Positions 1-10,734 of a stretch of 64,000 bases of DNA are shown one piece after another. Under the pieces are notes generated by a model. The model ran no database searches, was not told the DNA's origin, and was given only the letters and a program-made list of their open reading frames with translations. Each line of letters begins with the position of its first letter. Position 1 is the stretch's first letter. The DNA is from Ahaetulla prasina (taxonomy: Eukaryota > Chordata > Lepidosauria > Squamata > Colubridae). The position numbers were made by a program, and so were the translations under genes. The stretch is taken from positions 163,754,236 to 163,818,235 of the forward strand of contig NC_080539.1 in NCBI RefSeq assembly GCF_028640845.1, read 5' to 3'.

Positions 1-389
1 CCAACAAGTGGATTCAAGGAGAAGAGCCTTTTCTGCTGTGGCTCCATTCCTGTAGGACACTCTACCACTAAAGGTGGGAAACTGCTCCTACCTTTTGGCC
101 TTCTGGAAAGGTATTAAAACATGGCTTTGGCAGTTGACCGGGGGCCCTGAGGAGGGCGCTCGCTACTAGAGGTGATTGATAGGGTAAGAGGGCCTCACCC
201 CCGTCCTGTTTTTCTTGTAGTTCTGGTTTCAGTATAGTTTTTAAAATCTTAATCTGTAGTTTTAATGTTTTAGTATTTTAATTATTTTTCTATTTGTTTT
301 ATAATCTGTAAGCTGCCTAGAATTGCCTTACAGGACAAGATGGCGGGATAAAATTTTAATAAAAAGTAAATAAAATAATAAATAAACAT
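1..389 (+). mobile_element. 3' end of an L2-like LINE
   Basis: The first 130 bases translate, with breaks, into the last part of an L2-type reverse transcriptase ORF (a 'GRRALFS' then 'LPLK' pattern like the '[19 protein letters not shown]' end of the L2 copies elsewhere in this window). A non-coding tail follows with 'gtaagctgcctagaattg' and 'gatggcgggataaaat', the decayed form of the L2 terminal stem, and an AAATAA-rich end. The 5' part lies outside the window. Old and degraded. Confidence 0.6.
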
Positions 390-541
390 ATTAAGTTCTT
401 TTAACTGTTCTTCATAAGATTTAGCCTCCAAATCTCTTATCATTCTTGTTGCCCTTCTCAGCTTTCTTTCCAGCTCTGCATCCTTTTTGTAATGTGTTGG
501 CCAGAACCGAACACATATATGGACCAAATTTATATATTATG
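390..541 (-). mobile_element. CR1 LINE fragment
   Basis: The minus strand reads '...FWPTHYKKDAELERKLRRATRMIRDLEAKSYEEQLKELNM' in pieces, the same region as the fuller CR1 copy at 12.3-13.6 kb ('[20 protein letters not shown]'). This is the downstream end of the CR1 reverse transcriptase. Only about 50 codons remain. Confidence 0.75.
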
Positions 542-554
542 TTACTAAGGGTAT

Positions 555-1360
555 GTTGTTGGCTAAGTTGGCTTGAAACTCAACATTAAGAAAACTAAAA
601 TTATGGTATCTGGCCCTCTCAATTCCTGGCAGATAGATGGAGAAGAAATGGAGGTAGTGACAGATTTTATTTTCCTGGGCTCCAAGATCACCGCAGATGG
701 GGACTGCAGCCAAGAAATTAAAAGATGCTTGCTCCTGGGGAGGAAAGCTATGGCAAATCTAGACAGCGTACTAAAAAGCAGAGACATCACCCGGCCAACG
801 AAAGTGCGTATAGTCAAGGCTATGGTTTTCCCAGTTGCAATGTATGGCTGTGAAGGTTGGACCATAGGAAAGGCTGAGCGGCAAAGAATTGAGGCCTTTG
901 AACTCTGGTGCTGGAGAAGACTCCTGCGAGTCCCTTGGACTGCAAGGCGAACAAACAAGTCAGTTCTAGAGGAGATCAACCCTGACTGCTCTTTAGAAGG
1001 CCAGATCCTGAAGATGAAACTGAAATACTTTGGCCACCTAATGAGAAAGAAGGACTCACTGGAGTTGACTTTGTAAATATACAAATAGAATGAGACTATT
1101 GCCTTATACATTGTAAGCCGCCCTGAGTCTTCGGAGAAGGGCGGGATATAAATGTAAAAAAAAAAAAAGAAGAGCCTAATGCTGGGAAAGATTGAGGGCA
1201 AAAGAAGAAGGGGACGACAGAGAACGAGGTGGCTGGATGGAGTCATTGAAGCAGTAGGCATGAGCTTAAATGGACTCCAGAGGATGGGAGAGGACAGGAA
1301 GGCCTGGAGGAACGTTGTCCATGGGGTTGCAATGGGTTGGACATGACTTTGCAACTAACA
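555..1360 (+). mobile_element. Bov-B (RTE clade) LINE, 5'-truncated, with 11-bp target duplication
   Basis: An open stretch at 573-1076 encodes the C-terminal part of the Bov-B ORF: 'LNIKKTKIMVSG', 'VTDFIFLGSKITADGDC', 'YGCEGWT', 'ELWCWRRLLRVPWTARR', 'LKMKLKYFGHLMR'. After a nested SINE (1063-1165) the Bov-B tail resumes at about 1168 ('aagagcctaatgctgggaa') and ends near 'ggttggacatgactttgcaac'. The copy is flanked by the 11-bp direct repeat actaagggtat (544-554 and 1361-1371), the expected product of target-primed insertion. The RT catalytic core is missing because of 5' truncation. Bov-B is the LINE family shared by squamates and ruminants through horizontal transfer (established knowledge). 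Confidence 0.93.
1063..1165 (+). mobile_element. 3' half of an L2-tailed SINE nested in Bov-B
   Basis: The segment runs from 'ttgactttgtaaatatac' through 'gtaagccgccctgagtctt' to 'gggatataaatgtaaaa' and a poly(A). It is the same 3' half as the full SINEs at 20.7 and 24.4 kb. It interrupts Bov-B coding sequence between 'gactcactggag' and 'aagagcctaatg'; the Bov-B copy at 31.7-32.3 kb is uninterrupted at this point. It therefore inserted after Bov-B and is 5'-truncated. Confidence 0.85.
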
Positions 1361-1371
1361 ACTAAGGGTAT

Positions 1372-2770
1372 AATACCTAAGAAACAATATAGGCTGCCTT
1401 TATAGGAGTTAAGTTGTTGAACTAATATCAGGGAGGCCCAGAACCTTGGAAACTGACTGGATAATTTTGAACCATGTTGTCAGGCCTGGTTCAATTTTGA
1501 ACCATGTTGTCAGGTTTGGCAAAGTTTATATTGTGAAGGAAAAAAAAGGAGAAAGAAGTTGCTGAAGAAAGACAGAATATTAATTTAGTAAATAAAGATA
1601 AAAGTTATACTAGAATTCAGAAATATATTTTCTAATATCAGAGTGACCTTAGGTAGTCTCTATTTTTCCAGGAGCAGAAACCACCATCTGAACTATCTAT
1701 ATTTACTTTTACTGCTTTTTAATCAGTGCTGGCTGAACACTTTTTGCTGAATAAATATTGTTGATGAATGTAATAATGCTGTCACCCATCAAATAAATTA
1801 TTCAGTAAGTTTATTTTTATAGATAGTTGAAAGGTATCCATTGAATAATATATTTTAATTATTCATGGTGTGTGTATTCTATTTGTTTATACTCCTACTA
1901 GGCAATGAGTTTGACATCTGAAGATTCCAAAGTTTTCATTCATAAACACAGTTCTAGCACTTATAAGAAGCTGTAAATTTGGGGGCAATGTCTGCAGAAT
2001 ATTGGGAACTGTGCATATTAAATATAATTTCCTGATTTTAAAAACAGTTCAGAGTGTTTTTTCAGTGTTATTAAACAAGTGATCTGATTCTGTCCCAACC
2101 TCTTTTTGTGTTCCTTTTTATATACAGTATATACTTGAGAACATTTTTGTATGAGTGAGGCTATAGCTTAATAAAAGAGAATTACTTAACCACATGCAGA
2201 AGGTCTTGGTGTAGAGTAAATCACGAAAACTTTCAAATTTTGCTATACATTCCATTATCCTGGCGACATCCCAGTGTCAGTAGCATTTTGCATTTAGCAT
2301 TTTGATAAAGATGGATGCAATTATTGGTTGCAAGCTGGGGCCTTTTTCCTGCAAGTTGTGTTTGATAATGCCTGTTTGCCAAAATCTCCTGCAACTTCCC
2401 TTTGAGAATCCTTATCCCTTTCTTTCTGGACACCAATAGAAAGACATTTTTCCACACCTGGAAAGTGTGCATTGTAAATAAAAAATGTACTAGTCATTCT
2501 GAAGTCTGCACTGCCAAGTCACTGGTGGACTTTATTACCATAAGATGACATATATGCAGTTCCAATCTACTGACCTTACTCCAAAATCAAGATCTTCTGT
2601 TAAAAAAGAAGCACTTACTTAACTATAGTTGTTTTGTTCAAAATTGGATTTTAATATTCATTCTTCGCTGTTGAGGCATTGACTACTCATTCATATCATT
2701 TGCTCATTTGGAAAGCAGCTTGCATTCTCCGTTCCTATTCAAGTTTATCTCAGGCTTTTGTGTCTTACAG
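1372..2770. other. AT-rich intronic sequence
   Basis: No gene or recognisable repeat. A short local duplication of 'ttttgaaccatgttgtcagg' lies at about 1465-1520. The part 2230-2475 is less AT-rich and has a 79-codon open minus-strand frame with no similarity I recognise. Confidence 0.5.
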
Positions 2771-2880
2771 GACTAGATCAGGGGTCTCCAACCTTGGTAA
2801 CTTTAAGCCTGGCAGGGAATTCTGGGAGTTGAAGTCCGCCAGGCTTAAAGTTGCCAAGGTTGGAGATCCCTGGACTAGAT
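2771..2880. mobile_element. 94-bp foldback hAT-type MITE with 8-bp TSD
   Basis: The element (2779-2872) starts CAGGGGTCTCCAACCTTGG and ends with its near reverse complement (CCAAGGTTGGAGATCCCTG), so it is almost one long hairpin. It is flanked by perfect 8-bp duplications gactagat (2771-2778, 2873-2880). An 8-bp TSD with CAG...CTG ends is characteristic of hAT transposons. Confidence 0.9.
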
Positions 2881-3135
2881 TGTTCCACCTTTCTTCTCGG
2901 AATCATCAAAATCTCTTCTGTGTGGGCTTTATGCCCTTGATATCAAGAAGGCCATTATATTTTATTTGAAATATGTTTTTTTTAAATTTGAATATTTTGA
3001 ATTTTTACAAAACTCGAGTTCTTAGTATATTGTGCTATTAAGAAACCTTTTGACTTGGTCAGTGGACAGTGTTTTGCTCCATGAACTATCAGGAGAGATT
3101 CTATTCCTTTCAAACATAGATTTGGATTCTGACTT
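2881..3135. other. AT-rich intronic sequence
   Basis: Nothing recognised. Confidence 0.4.
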
Positions 3136-3285
3136 AACAGTAACATAGTTGGAAGGGACCTTGGAGATCATCTAGTCCAACCCCCTGTTCACACAGGAAA
3201 CCTATACTAGGGATTCGAACTGCCAACTTTTCTGATCAGCAAGCTCAGTGTTTTAGCCATTGAGCCACCTAGGGAGCTGCCACTT
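3136..3285 (-). mobile_element. tRNA-headed SINE with CR1-like tail
   Basis: On the minus strand: a tRNA-like head ('ggtggctcaatggctaa', then 'cagttcgaatccctag', resembling Pol III A and B boxes), followed by 'cagggggttggactagatga' and 'ctccaaggtcccttccaac', the usual CR1 3' end. A related + strand copy is at 39081-39200. Confidence 0.75.
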
Positions 3286-3744
3286 TGAAAGAATGCAATG
3301 GCAACCACTTCTGCAATTGGCAGAAAAACCCACATTGATATTTTCATGAAGTCACAAAGAGTTGAATACTTCAATGGAGATTCTGATTTAAGTGAAACCA
3401 CAGCAATAGCAGAAAAAAAAAGGACATAATTTTCTGAACTGTAATTTGACTGTTAAATACAACTCGCACTGTTTAGCTGCTTTTTCTCTTATCGTTAGTC
3501 TGTTCTGTTATGCAAGAACATGAATAATATAAGTTGGTAATCAAGATACAATTGTATTTATTTAATTTACTATGTAACTAATTAATTTCCTTAAAGCTGG
3601 TCCCTGAGGAAAGGCACCAAGGGCTGGAGCAAATGACCTCACTCAGTTAATTTCTGATAAAGACATCTGTTAATTTGAACTGAGGTTGCCTGTAACAATT
3701 AGCACAATAGGTACTTGATCTCATTTTACTACAATGTAGCAAAG
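3286..3744. other. AT-rich intronic sequence
   Basis: No gene or repeat recognised. Confidence 0.4.
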
Positions 3745-4000
3745 CATCCTTGCACTGTAATCCTCACTTAACAACCATTTACTCAACTACTGTTCAAAGT
3801 TACAATGGTGCTGAACAAATAGTACCTTGTTTCCCCCAAAATAAGACACCCCCTGATAATAAGCCCAATCGGGCTTTTGAGCATATGGCAATAAGGCCAA
3901 GCGCTTATTTCAGGGTTCAAAAAAAAAACGTAAGACAGGGTCTTATTTTTGGGGAAACGGGGTAGTTATGATCATTTTGTGGCCTGGCTTCAGCCAAGGG
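3745..4000. mobile_element. CAGGTAG-family MITE fragment split by another MITE
   Basis: 'taatcctcacttaacaacca' and 'gttcaaagttacaatggtgc' match the MITE family seen complete at 8964-9359. Removing the nested element and one TA joins 'gctgaacaaatag' to 'ttatgatcattttgtgg', which parallels the 'actgaaaaaagtgacttatg' of that family. The far end is not clear. Confidence 0.6.
3825..3962. mobile_element. 138-bp TA-flanked MITE (CCTTGTTTCCCC termini)
   Basis: The left end is CCTTGTTTCCCCCAAAATAAG and the right end is its near inverse (cttatttttggggaaacggg). TA lies on both sides (3823-3824, 3963-3964), consistent with Tc1/mariner-type target duplication. The same family gives a longer copy at 61503-62070. 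Confidence 0.8.
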
Positions 4001-4677
4001 AGAAAGTTCCCATGCAAATAACAGGTAAGATGCAGGCACATGTGAACGCTTGAGGGTGAGGCTTGCAGAGGTGCTGGGTGGGAGTACACACCCCTGCCAG
4101 AAGGATTGAAGCATTTAGGAACAATTTGCAGAAAGTTTTGTAAGATGTCAGGAAGGCTTGTCTGCAGAGAGGGCAGCAACAGGCAGGAGGAGAAGTAGGA
4201 AAAAGTGCCTGTGTGTGCGTGGCATCTCCTTGGCAGCCATATTCTCCAAAGAAAGATCGGTGCTGGCCACATCTTGGAGCCTGACTCTGAGGCCATGACA
4301 AACTGGTCCACGAAGTTATGGCCATTATGGCTCCTTTGCATCGGGCAATAAAAATTCAGTTCACCCACATCACAGAAGTCTACCCAAAAGGACCAGCTGT
4401 GTGTGCCTTTCCAGCAGGAGGAGGAAGAGGTTAGTGAAGGTCAGCTGGGGACATTGGAGATGGGTAGTAAGCTAAACGGAGACAGCAGAATATAAGGTGA
4501 TCAAAAAGCAGAGATGGAGAGACATAGGTGGGTGTTGGATGTTGAAGTGGAGGTGAGATGGTGGAGTCTCATCTGCCAAAGGGAGTTCATTGGACAGTCT
4601 GGGAGGAGGCAGCAGGACAGACCCACCTTTTCACCCGATGGGGGAAACATGAGATCCTGGCCTTATGATGGTATAGT
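4001..4677. other. GC-richer stretch, unidentified
   Basis: Less AT-rich than its surroundings. Several minus-strand frames stay open (3943-4368) but show no recognisable domain. It may be interior sequence of a non-autonomous transposon; I cannot assign it. Confidence 0.3.
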
Positions 4678-4826
4678 GATAGTCCTCACCTAATTACTGC
4701 AACCTAGACTACCACAACTGCCCTTGCTAAGCAATGCAGTCAGATGATGTTTTGCCTAATGACTGTTTCATTTAGTGATGGAGACTCTAATCCAAATTAT
4801 GGTCATGAAGTGAAGACTACCAGTAT
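4678..4826. mobile_element. short relic of the CAGGTAG-family MITE
   Basis: It begins 'gtgatagtcctcacctaatt' and ends 'gtgaagactaccag' beside TA, with internal 'ttgctaagcaatgcagtc' and 'atttagtgatggagac' as in the family. Strongly diverged. Confidence 0.5.
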
Positions 4827-4836
4827 TGAGGGATTC

Positions 4837-4967
4837 CATTAAAGCAGGGGTTTCCAACCTTGGCCACTTGAAGACTTGTGGACTCCAAGCTTTGCTGGCT
4901 GAGGAATTCTGGGAGTTGAAGTTCACAAGTCTTCAAGTGGCCAAAGGTGGAGATCCCTGCATTAAAG
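4837..4967. mobile_element. 115-bp foldback hAT-type MITE with 8-bp TSD
   Basis: Element 4845-4959, same family as 2779-2872: CAGGGGTTTCCAACCTTGG ... GGTGGAGATCCCTG, with internal arms 'cacttgaagacttgtgga' and 'tcacaagtcttcaagtgg'. Perfect 8-bp duplication cattaaag (4837-4844, 4960-4967). Confidence 0.9.
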
Positions 4968-6241
4968 CATTCCTATAAGATATACCTCATTGTTGTACTT
5001 GCCATGATGCAACCTGGTTACAATGACTGCTTTTATTACTCATTATTTCAGAGGTATTGTCCTCAGTGTTTTTTGTAATTCCCAATTTCAGATAAGATTG
5101 ATGATAATGACCCAAGTATCTAAGTCTTAAAGAAGAAGAGCTAATTAACTAATTATTGCGCTTTGTTGACTGGTTGTGTCAGAATTTATGCATGCTTCCT
5201 GCTCAGAATCAGGAAGAACAACAGGCCTGGTCTGTTAAAGGAAGGGAATTGGTGGAACGCTTATTTTCTCAGGCAGCATATTTCTACTTCATTTAAAAAT
5301 CTTGAACTCTGGAACATTCTGATGTGAATAAATGCAGGAGTAAAATTTACACTGAATTTATAGGTTTAAAACTTACATTGAACTTAAAGAAATACAATTA
5401 CATATAAGTAACCAGTCATTTTTAAATATAGTCCTTCAGCATCTTCAAAAGCTATGCATTCTTTCTGATTTTCCAGAATAGCTTCAATTGACAGTGAGAA
5501 AGTGAATTAAAAGTTATCTGCTAATAGATTAAAAACAAGCTATTCTGGAGGGAAAGTTAATATATTAAGAAATTGTGCAAAGTATTGTTCAAGAAATAAA
5601 AGGAAGGGAAAAGACATAACTTTCTGTATCATAGAAATACTGTAGAACAGTAATTTCTTTTATTATTATTATTATTTTAGAGGTTGAAGTGTGAAGAAAG
5701 GAGCTGATGATGGTTTTGTATCTGGTTCCTTTGATAAACCTAAAAATGGAGCTTTGATATTTCTTCAATTAGATTATTTTTAGTATATTTAGATAAAATT
5801 TGTAGAGAATAGCAGTTTTAAAAATCATTCAAAGGGGAAATGAGACTCATGCCATTAAATTTATTTTCCTATATTACAGTGCCAATTAGTACAGTTAAAG
5901 CGTGACTTAAAGATTTAAAAGTTCTCTGTGAAGTATGAAATAAACCAGAGGCACAAGCGCCTCTTGAACATTTGAATGATTACTGGTACTCCATTACAGT
6001 CATCAATCTTATGAAAATTAAGTGGGTATTGATGTCAAACTTTCGTCCATTTTTTTTTAAAGAGAAGATTTAAATTACTTCTAAATTGTTTAACACTCTG
6101 TTCTTTTTCCACAATCCTACATATATACATGCACACACACACACACAAACACATACACTTCCAGGCAAAAAATACACTTCTTGGATGTGTTACAACTCTG
6201 GTGCTGTAAGAAGCCCCTGAACCACAGCACAAAATCACAGC
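4968..6241. other. AT-rich intronic sequence
   Basis: No gene. A short (TTA)n run is near 5660-5675 and a (CA)n tract at 6128-6158. No other repeat recognised. Confidence 0.45.
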
Positions 6242-6307
6242 TGGTCCTGGAAGCCTTCAAGTCTTTGTCTGAAAAGGTATAGGATTTTCTGCTTGAGCAG
6301 GGGGTTG

Positions 6308-7045
6308 GACTAGAACAGCGGTCATCAACCGGTGATCCATGGAGCACTGGTGGTCCGTGAGAAAATTTTGGTGGTCCGCAGAAAAATTATTTGCATTTTT
6401 AATATTGCACTAAATCAGGGGTCCTCAAACTACGGCCCCCTGGGTTGGATACATGAAATGAACATTGGTGTTGCTGCAGAGAGTCTCCCCCTTCAGGGTC
6501 TTTTTGTGTGAGTCGAAGGGAGGAAGAAATTCTGTCATGGGGTCTGCTTCGGCTTCCTGGTGCAGGGCTTTGGGCGAAGGCTGGAGGGAAGTGCCACTAA
6601 TGGCAAAGAGCCAGAGGGGCTTGTTCCAGTGGGACAGCATTATGGCATGGAACTGGCTTACCATCCCAGCCCGCTGAGCCTCCAGATGCCGTTACCTGGC
6701 CTTGCACTCCCACAGGTCTTCCCTCTGCTTGGAAAGCCTATGCTCATAATCCTCAGTGAGGTGCTCCTGCTGAGCCTCCTTTTTGGTCAGATCCAATTTG
6801 AACTGAGCTGTTTTGCCAACTCTTTCTCATGGTGGCTGATTAGCTCCAGCAACTGCTTCCTATTGGGGTCCTAAAGAGCCTGGGCAGGCAGGCAAGGAGT
6901 TGGCCACACCCACCCAGTCACATGACCACCTAGCCACACCCACCCAGCTGGTCATTTGGCAGATCATATTAGTGGTCCACGGGATTTAAAATTATGAATT
7001 TAGTGGTCCCCAAGGTCCAAAAGGTTGGTGAACCCTGGACTAGAA
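6308..7045. mobile_element. 722-bp hAT-type element with 8-bp TSD and foreign interior
   Basis: Element 6316-7037 starts CAGCGGTCATCAACC and ends GGTTGGTGAACCCTG, inside perfect 8-bp duplications gactagaa (6308-6315, 7038-7045). Flanking parts repeat 'tggtggtccg' and 'tagtggtcc', the usual arms of this MITE. A second hAT-like start, CAGGGGTCCTCAAAC, lies at 6416. The interior (6440-6870) is GC-richer and reads as a decayed gene fragment on the minus strand (separate entry). No transposase is visible, so it is non-autonomous. Confidence 0.88.
6425..6865 (-). pseudogene. captured coiled-coil gene fragment inside a hAT-type element
   Basis: In minus-strand order, 6865-6790 reads 'KQLLELISHHEKELAKQLS'. 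A frame change leads to 'EAQQEHLTEDYEHRLSKQR', 'EDLWECKAR', an in-frame stop (6692-6694), then 'RHLEAQRAGMVSQFHAIMLS' and 'HWNKPLW'. Heptad-like Leu/Glu/Lys/Gln spacing indicates a coiled coil, and 'MVSQF.A...SHW' reads like the end of a coiled-coil segment. This is cellular-protein-like, unlike any transposase I know. A centrobin-like origin came to mind from the 'HW' region, but I cannot confirm it. It is broken by at least one frameshift and one stop. Confidence 0.5.
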
Positions 7046-7084
7046 GTCCTCCAAGGTCCCTTCCATCTCTGTTATTCTGTTATT

Positions 7085-7880
7085 GTTTGCCTAAAGTGCC
7101 TGGCCACTGCATTCTAGGAAGCTCTTAATAGTGCAAAGCAAAACCGTCTCCCCATGTCTGCCTTTTTGGCCACTCCGCACAGCAGCACTTCTCAGAAGTG
7201 GTGGCAGCAGTGCTGGGGCTGAGGTATAGCCTGGTGTCTTCAGCAGTCTCAGCCCACCACTGCTACCCCCAGGCCTTTACTCCAATATGAGCACCATCAC
7301 TACTGCCACCGCAGTGAAGTGCCACCTAAATCCCCATGCTATGGCCAGCCATCCCGGGACCACAGGCTCTGCCACACCAAACTGAATTTTGCCATCTTCT
7401 TTCTCCTGTTGCTGATGAGGTGCACACGTTCTGGCCCTAGGACTTTTTCCTAAGGTTGCGCACCACCCTTCTCCAAATTAAATCACATTCATCCCTCTTC
7501 AAATAGTGCTCTGCCTTCTCACAATGCTTTGGAAAACTTCTGTTCTGAGGCCTTCTAAAATCTTTCCAGAAAGCCAGGCCTACCCCTCTCCAAATTGTGC
7601 GGTCTCCAAACTATACACCGCCTTTTGGTGGAATTATGGAAGGCCTCAGTAACCTTCTAGAAGCATCATGAGAAGGCAGTGTGCGAGACTAGCAATAGAG
7701 ACTGCTGAAGGCCCTGGCCTTCTGCTTTTACTTCAGCCTCAGCACCGCCACTACCTACCTCTGTGCAGGGCAGCCAAAGGGCAGAGGTGGTGAGGGGGAG
7801 ATAGGCAGCTTAGGTGGAGTTCAAGAGAAGGCAGTCATCTTAAATTACCAAGGCTCAAAGCTGGGAGAAGCCAAGCTGGG
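7085..7880. other. GC-richer unidentified stretch
   Basis: No reading frame of note. Two diverged segments resemble each other: 'ctgccttctcacaatgcttt' near 7510 and the reverse-complement pattern 'catcatgagaaggcagtg' near 7665. This suggests an imperfect inverted structure of an unidentified repeat. Confidence 0.3.
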
Positions 7881-7884
7881 AATG

Positions 7885-8068
7885 ACTTGTATCGCCCCAG
7901 AGTGGGTCCTTACGTAATGACCAGTCGGATTCAGTTTTCTATGGCAACAAGGTCTGTTGGAATTTCCATCACTATTTGATGGGGTCACGTAACGCCATTT
8001 TACAGCTGCATTGCTTAGCGATGAAAACTCTGTTCCCAATTACCGTAGTCAGCCAAGGAGTACCTGTA
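7885..8068. mobile_element. relic of the CAGGTAG-family MITE
   Basis: 'gggtccttacgtaatgacc', 'ttgcttagcgatgaaaac' and the terminal 'aaggagtacctgtaat' fit the family. The left end is diverged. Confidence 0.55.
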
Positions 8069-8963
8069 ATTTCCATACAGAAGTGCACGTAACAAATTAT
8101 TTGGGTCTTAAAAGAATAGCTTTGATTTCTAAATTAACATATACAGTATAATTTACGTAAGCCTGAGAGAAGTTGTAATAATGAAATGAAAGTGTGAATA
8201 AAAGTTTGCATATAAATGTTAATAAATTTCATTAATGAAATTGAGGAGGTGACTGTAAGGACAATAACAGTAACCATTAATAGATTCTAAAGAGAAATAG
8301 TTTTTGTGCAAAACAAAGTTGAGTTGCCTATCTGAACAAAATGCATCATGAAAAAAAAATACTACTGTACTGTAAAATAATTGAGTTACCTTATTTGGTA
8401 CCTTTTCAATTCCTAGTTTGTGTTACTTCATGAACTGCTTCTATTGTGCATTCAAATTGCGTTCATAATGTTACTTTACAATAGTGTATCAGCAAAGAAA
8501 ACAGAAATCAAAAGCCAATAATGAACGCCTTTCTTAGATAAAAGGTTACAATAATAAATCCTACGTTAAGCATTTTGTATTGTGTTTTGAAATGCATACA
8601 GTCAGTGCTATAGATTTAAATTATGTGTTTGTAAATCTTGTAAATGTAAAAAAGACATAATTTGTAACCCTGCATTCGTATGCATGCTTTCAATAGATCA
8701 ACCTTAAGATTGTATTAGCATATAAAAATCAGCTGCATTAGTTATCAATAAAAAACGTAGATATAAATCTCTATGATAGATATGAATACCATGAATCATT
8801 AGGTAAATTGACAGAATGGAAATCAATCCCAGCAGGTAATAGCTTAGTGTGTTAGGAAGAAAAGCGGTTTAGAACGTGTTTATTGCAATATATCCTGATG
8901 TTAGGGGATTTTTTTCAAGGAGGAAACATACAGTCTCATTTGCCAGCCACTGGAGAGGTTATA
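8069..8963. other. AT-rich intronic sequence
   Basis: Nothing recognised. Confidence 0.45.
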
Positions 8964-9359
8964 CAGGTAGCCCTCAACTTACAACAGTTCATTTAGTGAC
9001 CATTCAAAGTTACAATGTCACTGAAAAAAGTGACTTATGACCATTTTTCACACTTATGACTTTTGCAGTATCCTCCTAGTCATGTGACCAAGATTTGGAT
9101 GCTTGGCAACTGACTCATATTTATGATGGTTGCAGTGTCCCCAAATCATGTTAACACCCTTAGTGACCTTCTGACAAGCAAAGTCAATGAGGAAGCCAGA
9201 TTCACTTGCCAACTGGGTTATTAAGTTAACAGCTGCACTGATTCACTTAACAACTGTGGCAAGGAAAGTCCTAAAATGGGGCAAAACTCATCTAACAAAT
9301 GTTTCACTGAGCAACATAAATATTGGGCTCAATTGTGGTCGCAAGTCGAGGACTAACTG
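8964..9359. mobile_element. CAGGTAG-family TA-flanked MITE, near full length
   Basis: Left end CAGGTAGCCCTCAACTTAC beside TA; right end 'gcaagtcgaggactaactg'. Imperfect terminal inverted repeats enclose 'gttcatttagtgaccattc', 'tcatgtgaccaagatttgg' and 'ttcacttaacaactgtgg'. Related copies are at 13602, 30986, 40196 and 42391. TA flanks point to a Tc1/mariner-type source; no transposase is present. Confidence 0.8.
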
Positions 9360-10386
9360 TTGTCCAAGAAAATTTGCACATGAGTTTGTGACATCTACCA
9401 ATAGTCAATCTCACATACACAAAAAAAAAACATTTGCGATGAAGGTCTAGAAAATATATCTGGATTATTTAATAATTGTATTATTAACTATAGACTATTA
9501 AAAGTTTCATGTCTGTTTATTTGTAACCCTTCGTTGGGCAAAACAGTGTATCATAGGACAACAATTTTTCAACCAAGGTACCTCGAATGGGCTAACTTGC
9601 AGAATGTATCCAAAATCTGGGACTCCTTTTTCCCATGGGATTGAAATTTGGCAAAGTTGTGGGCCGCTTCAGCATCACTGAGCCTTCCAGTTATGCTTCT
9701 TAGAAACCTTTAGGTTGTGTGACACAAAGGAAGATGGGAGGGTGTGTATTCATACTCTCTTGGATGCCAGCTTGCAAGATAGGGCTGCTTGAGTGGCGCA
9801 ACAGTCAATGGAGCCTTCTTCCTCCCTAGAAGGAAGGGGTGGTTGGAGACACCTCCGGATGAGAGAATGAGAATGCGATTTTCCTCAGAAGTCCATGGCT
9901 CCCTTTGTTCCCCCACTCACCCAGCAAAGTGTAAATTAAGAATTTCTCTTTTGGGTTTTCTCCCGGAGGCTCTTACCTTTCGGGGCGGGGCGGGAATGGT
10001 TGAGGAGGAGGAAACATCTATTTGTTTTTTGCAGTAGTTCATATTTGAAATGTGCACTGCAACTTACCGTACTTTGGCCTTATGTTTGTGCTGTCAGCAT
10101 TGCAGGAAGACCCTTTTTTCCCAACGACCACTTTTTTCAAATATCCTGAATCTTCCTAGTCATTTCATTTTATTCCTGATAGTTCCTGATTATAGTCTTC
10201 TCTTCAAAAATCCATTTGACTCAGTTTGCCAACTTCGTAATTTAGTGACGCTGAGATTTGGGAACCTGAATCAGATCTGCCAAATCTTATTCATTAGCCA
10301 CTATGCTACACTTAGATATTGTGAGTTTGAGAACAGGAGCTGGAAAAGTTAATAGGGTTAGTATGATGGTAATAATGATGGTAATA
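9360..10386. other. intronic sequence without recognised features
   Basis: Short open frames at 9789-10037 and 10050-10352 have no recognisable similarity and low-complexity composition. The end carries two 'atgatggtaata' units that abut the next SINE. Confidence 0.4.
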
Positions 10387-10724
10387 AGGGACACAATGAC
10401 TCAGGGGCTAGGACGTTGAGCTTGTCGATCGAAAGGTCGGCAGTGCTGCCGTTTAACGGGGTGAGCTCCCGTTACTTGTCCCAGCTGCTGCCAACCTAGC
10501 AGTTTCGAAAGCACATAAAAATGCAAGTAGAAAAAATAGGGACTACCTTTGGTGGGAAGGTAACAGCATTCCGTGCGCCTTTGGCGTTTAGTCATGCCGG
10601 CCACATGACCACGGAGATGTCTTCGGACAGCGCTGGCTCTTCGGCTTTGAAACGGAGATGAGCACCGCCCCCTAGAGTCGGCAACGACTAGCACGTATGT
10701 GCGAGGGGAACCTTTACCTTATCT
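10387..10724 (+). mobile_element. tRNA-derived SINE with GC-rich body
   Basis: The tRNA-like head ('caatgactcaggggctagg', 'gagcttgtcgatcg') is followed by a conserved body with 'agtcatgccggccacatgac' and 'gagtcggcaacgactagcac', ending 'gaggggaacctttacctt'. It is flanked by atgatggtaa (10375-10384 and 10725-10734), a plausible target duplication. The B box is partly lost. Confidence 0.8.
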
Positions 10725-10734
10725 ATGATGGTAA

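Larger units (their letters stand above)
6242..7084 (+). mobile_element. CR1-like 3' end split by a hAT-type element
   Basis: 'gcttgagcagggggttggac' (about 6291-6310) and 'tcctccaaggtcccttccat' (from 7047) are halves of a CR1-type 3' end. Removing 6316-7037 plus one copy of gactagaa restores the standard 'ggttggactagaagtcctc' junction. The host copy is therefore older than the inserted element. Confidence 0.75.

Noticed and set aside
563..1354. 263-codon minus-strand frame
   Set aside because: It is the antisense shadow of the Bov-B LINE and its nested SINE.
10387..10724. tRNA gene
   Set aside because: The tRNA-like heads of the SINEs lack a complete cloverleaf and are followed by SINE bodies; no free-standing tRNA was found in the window.
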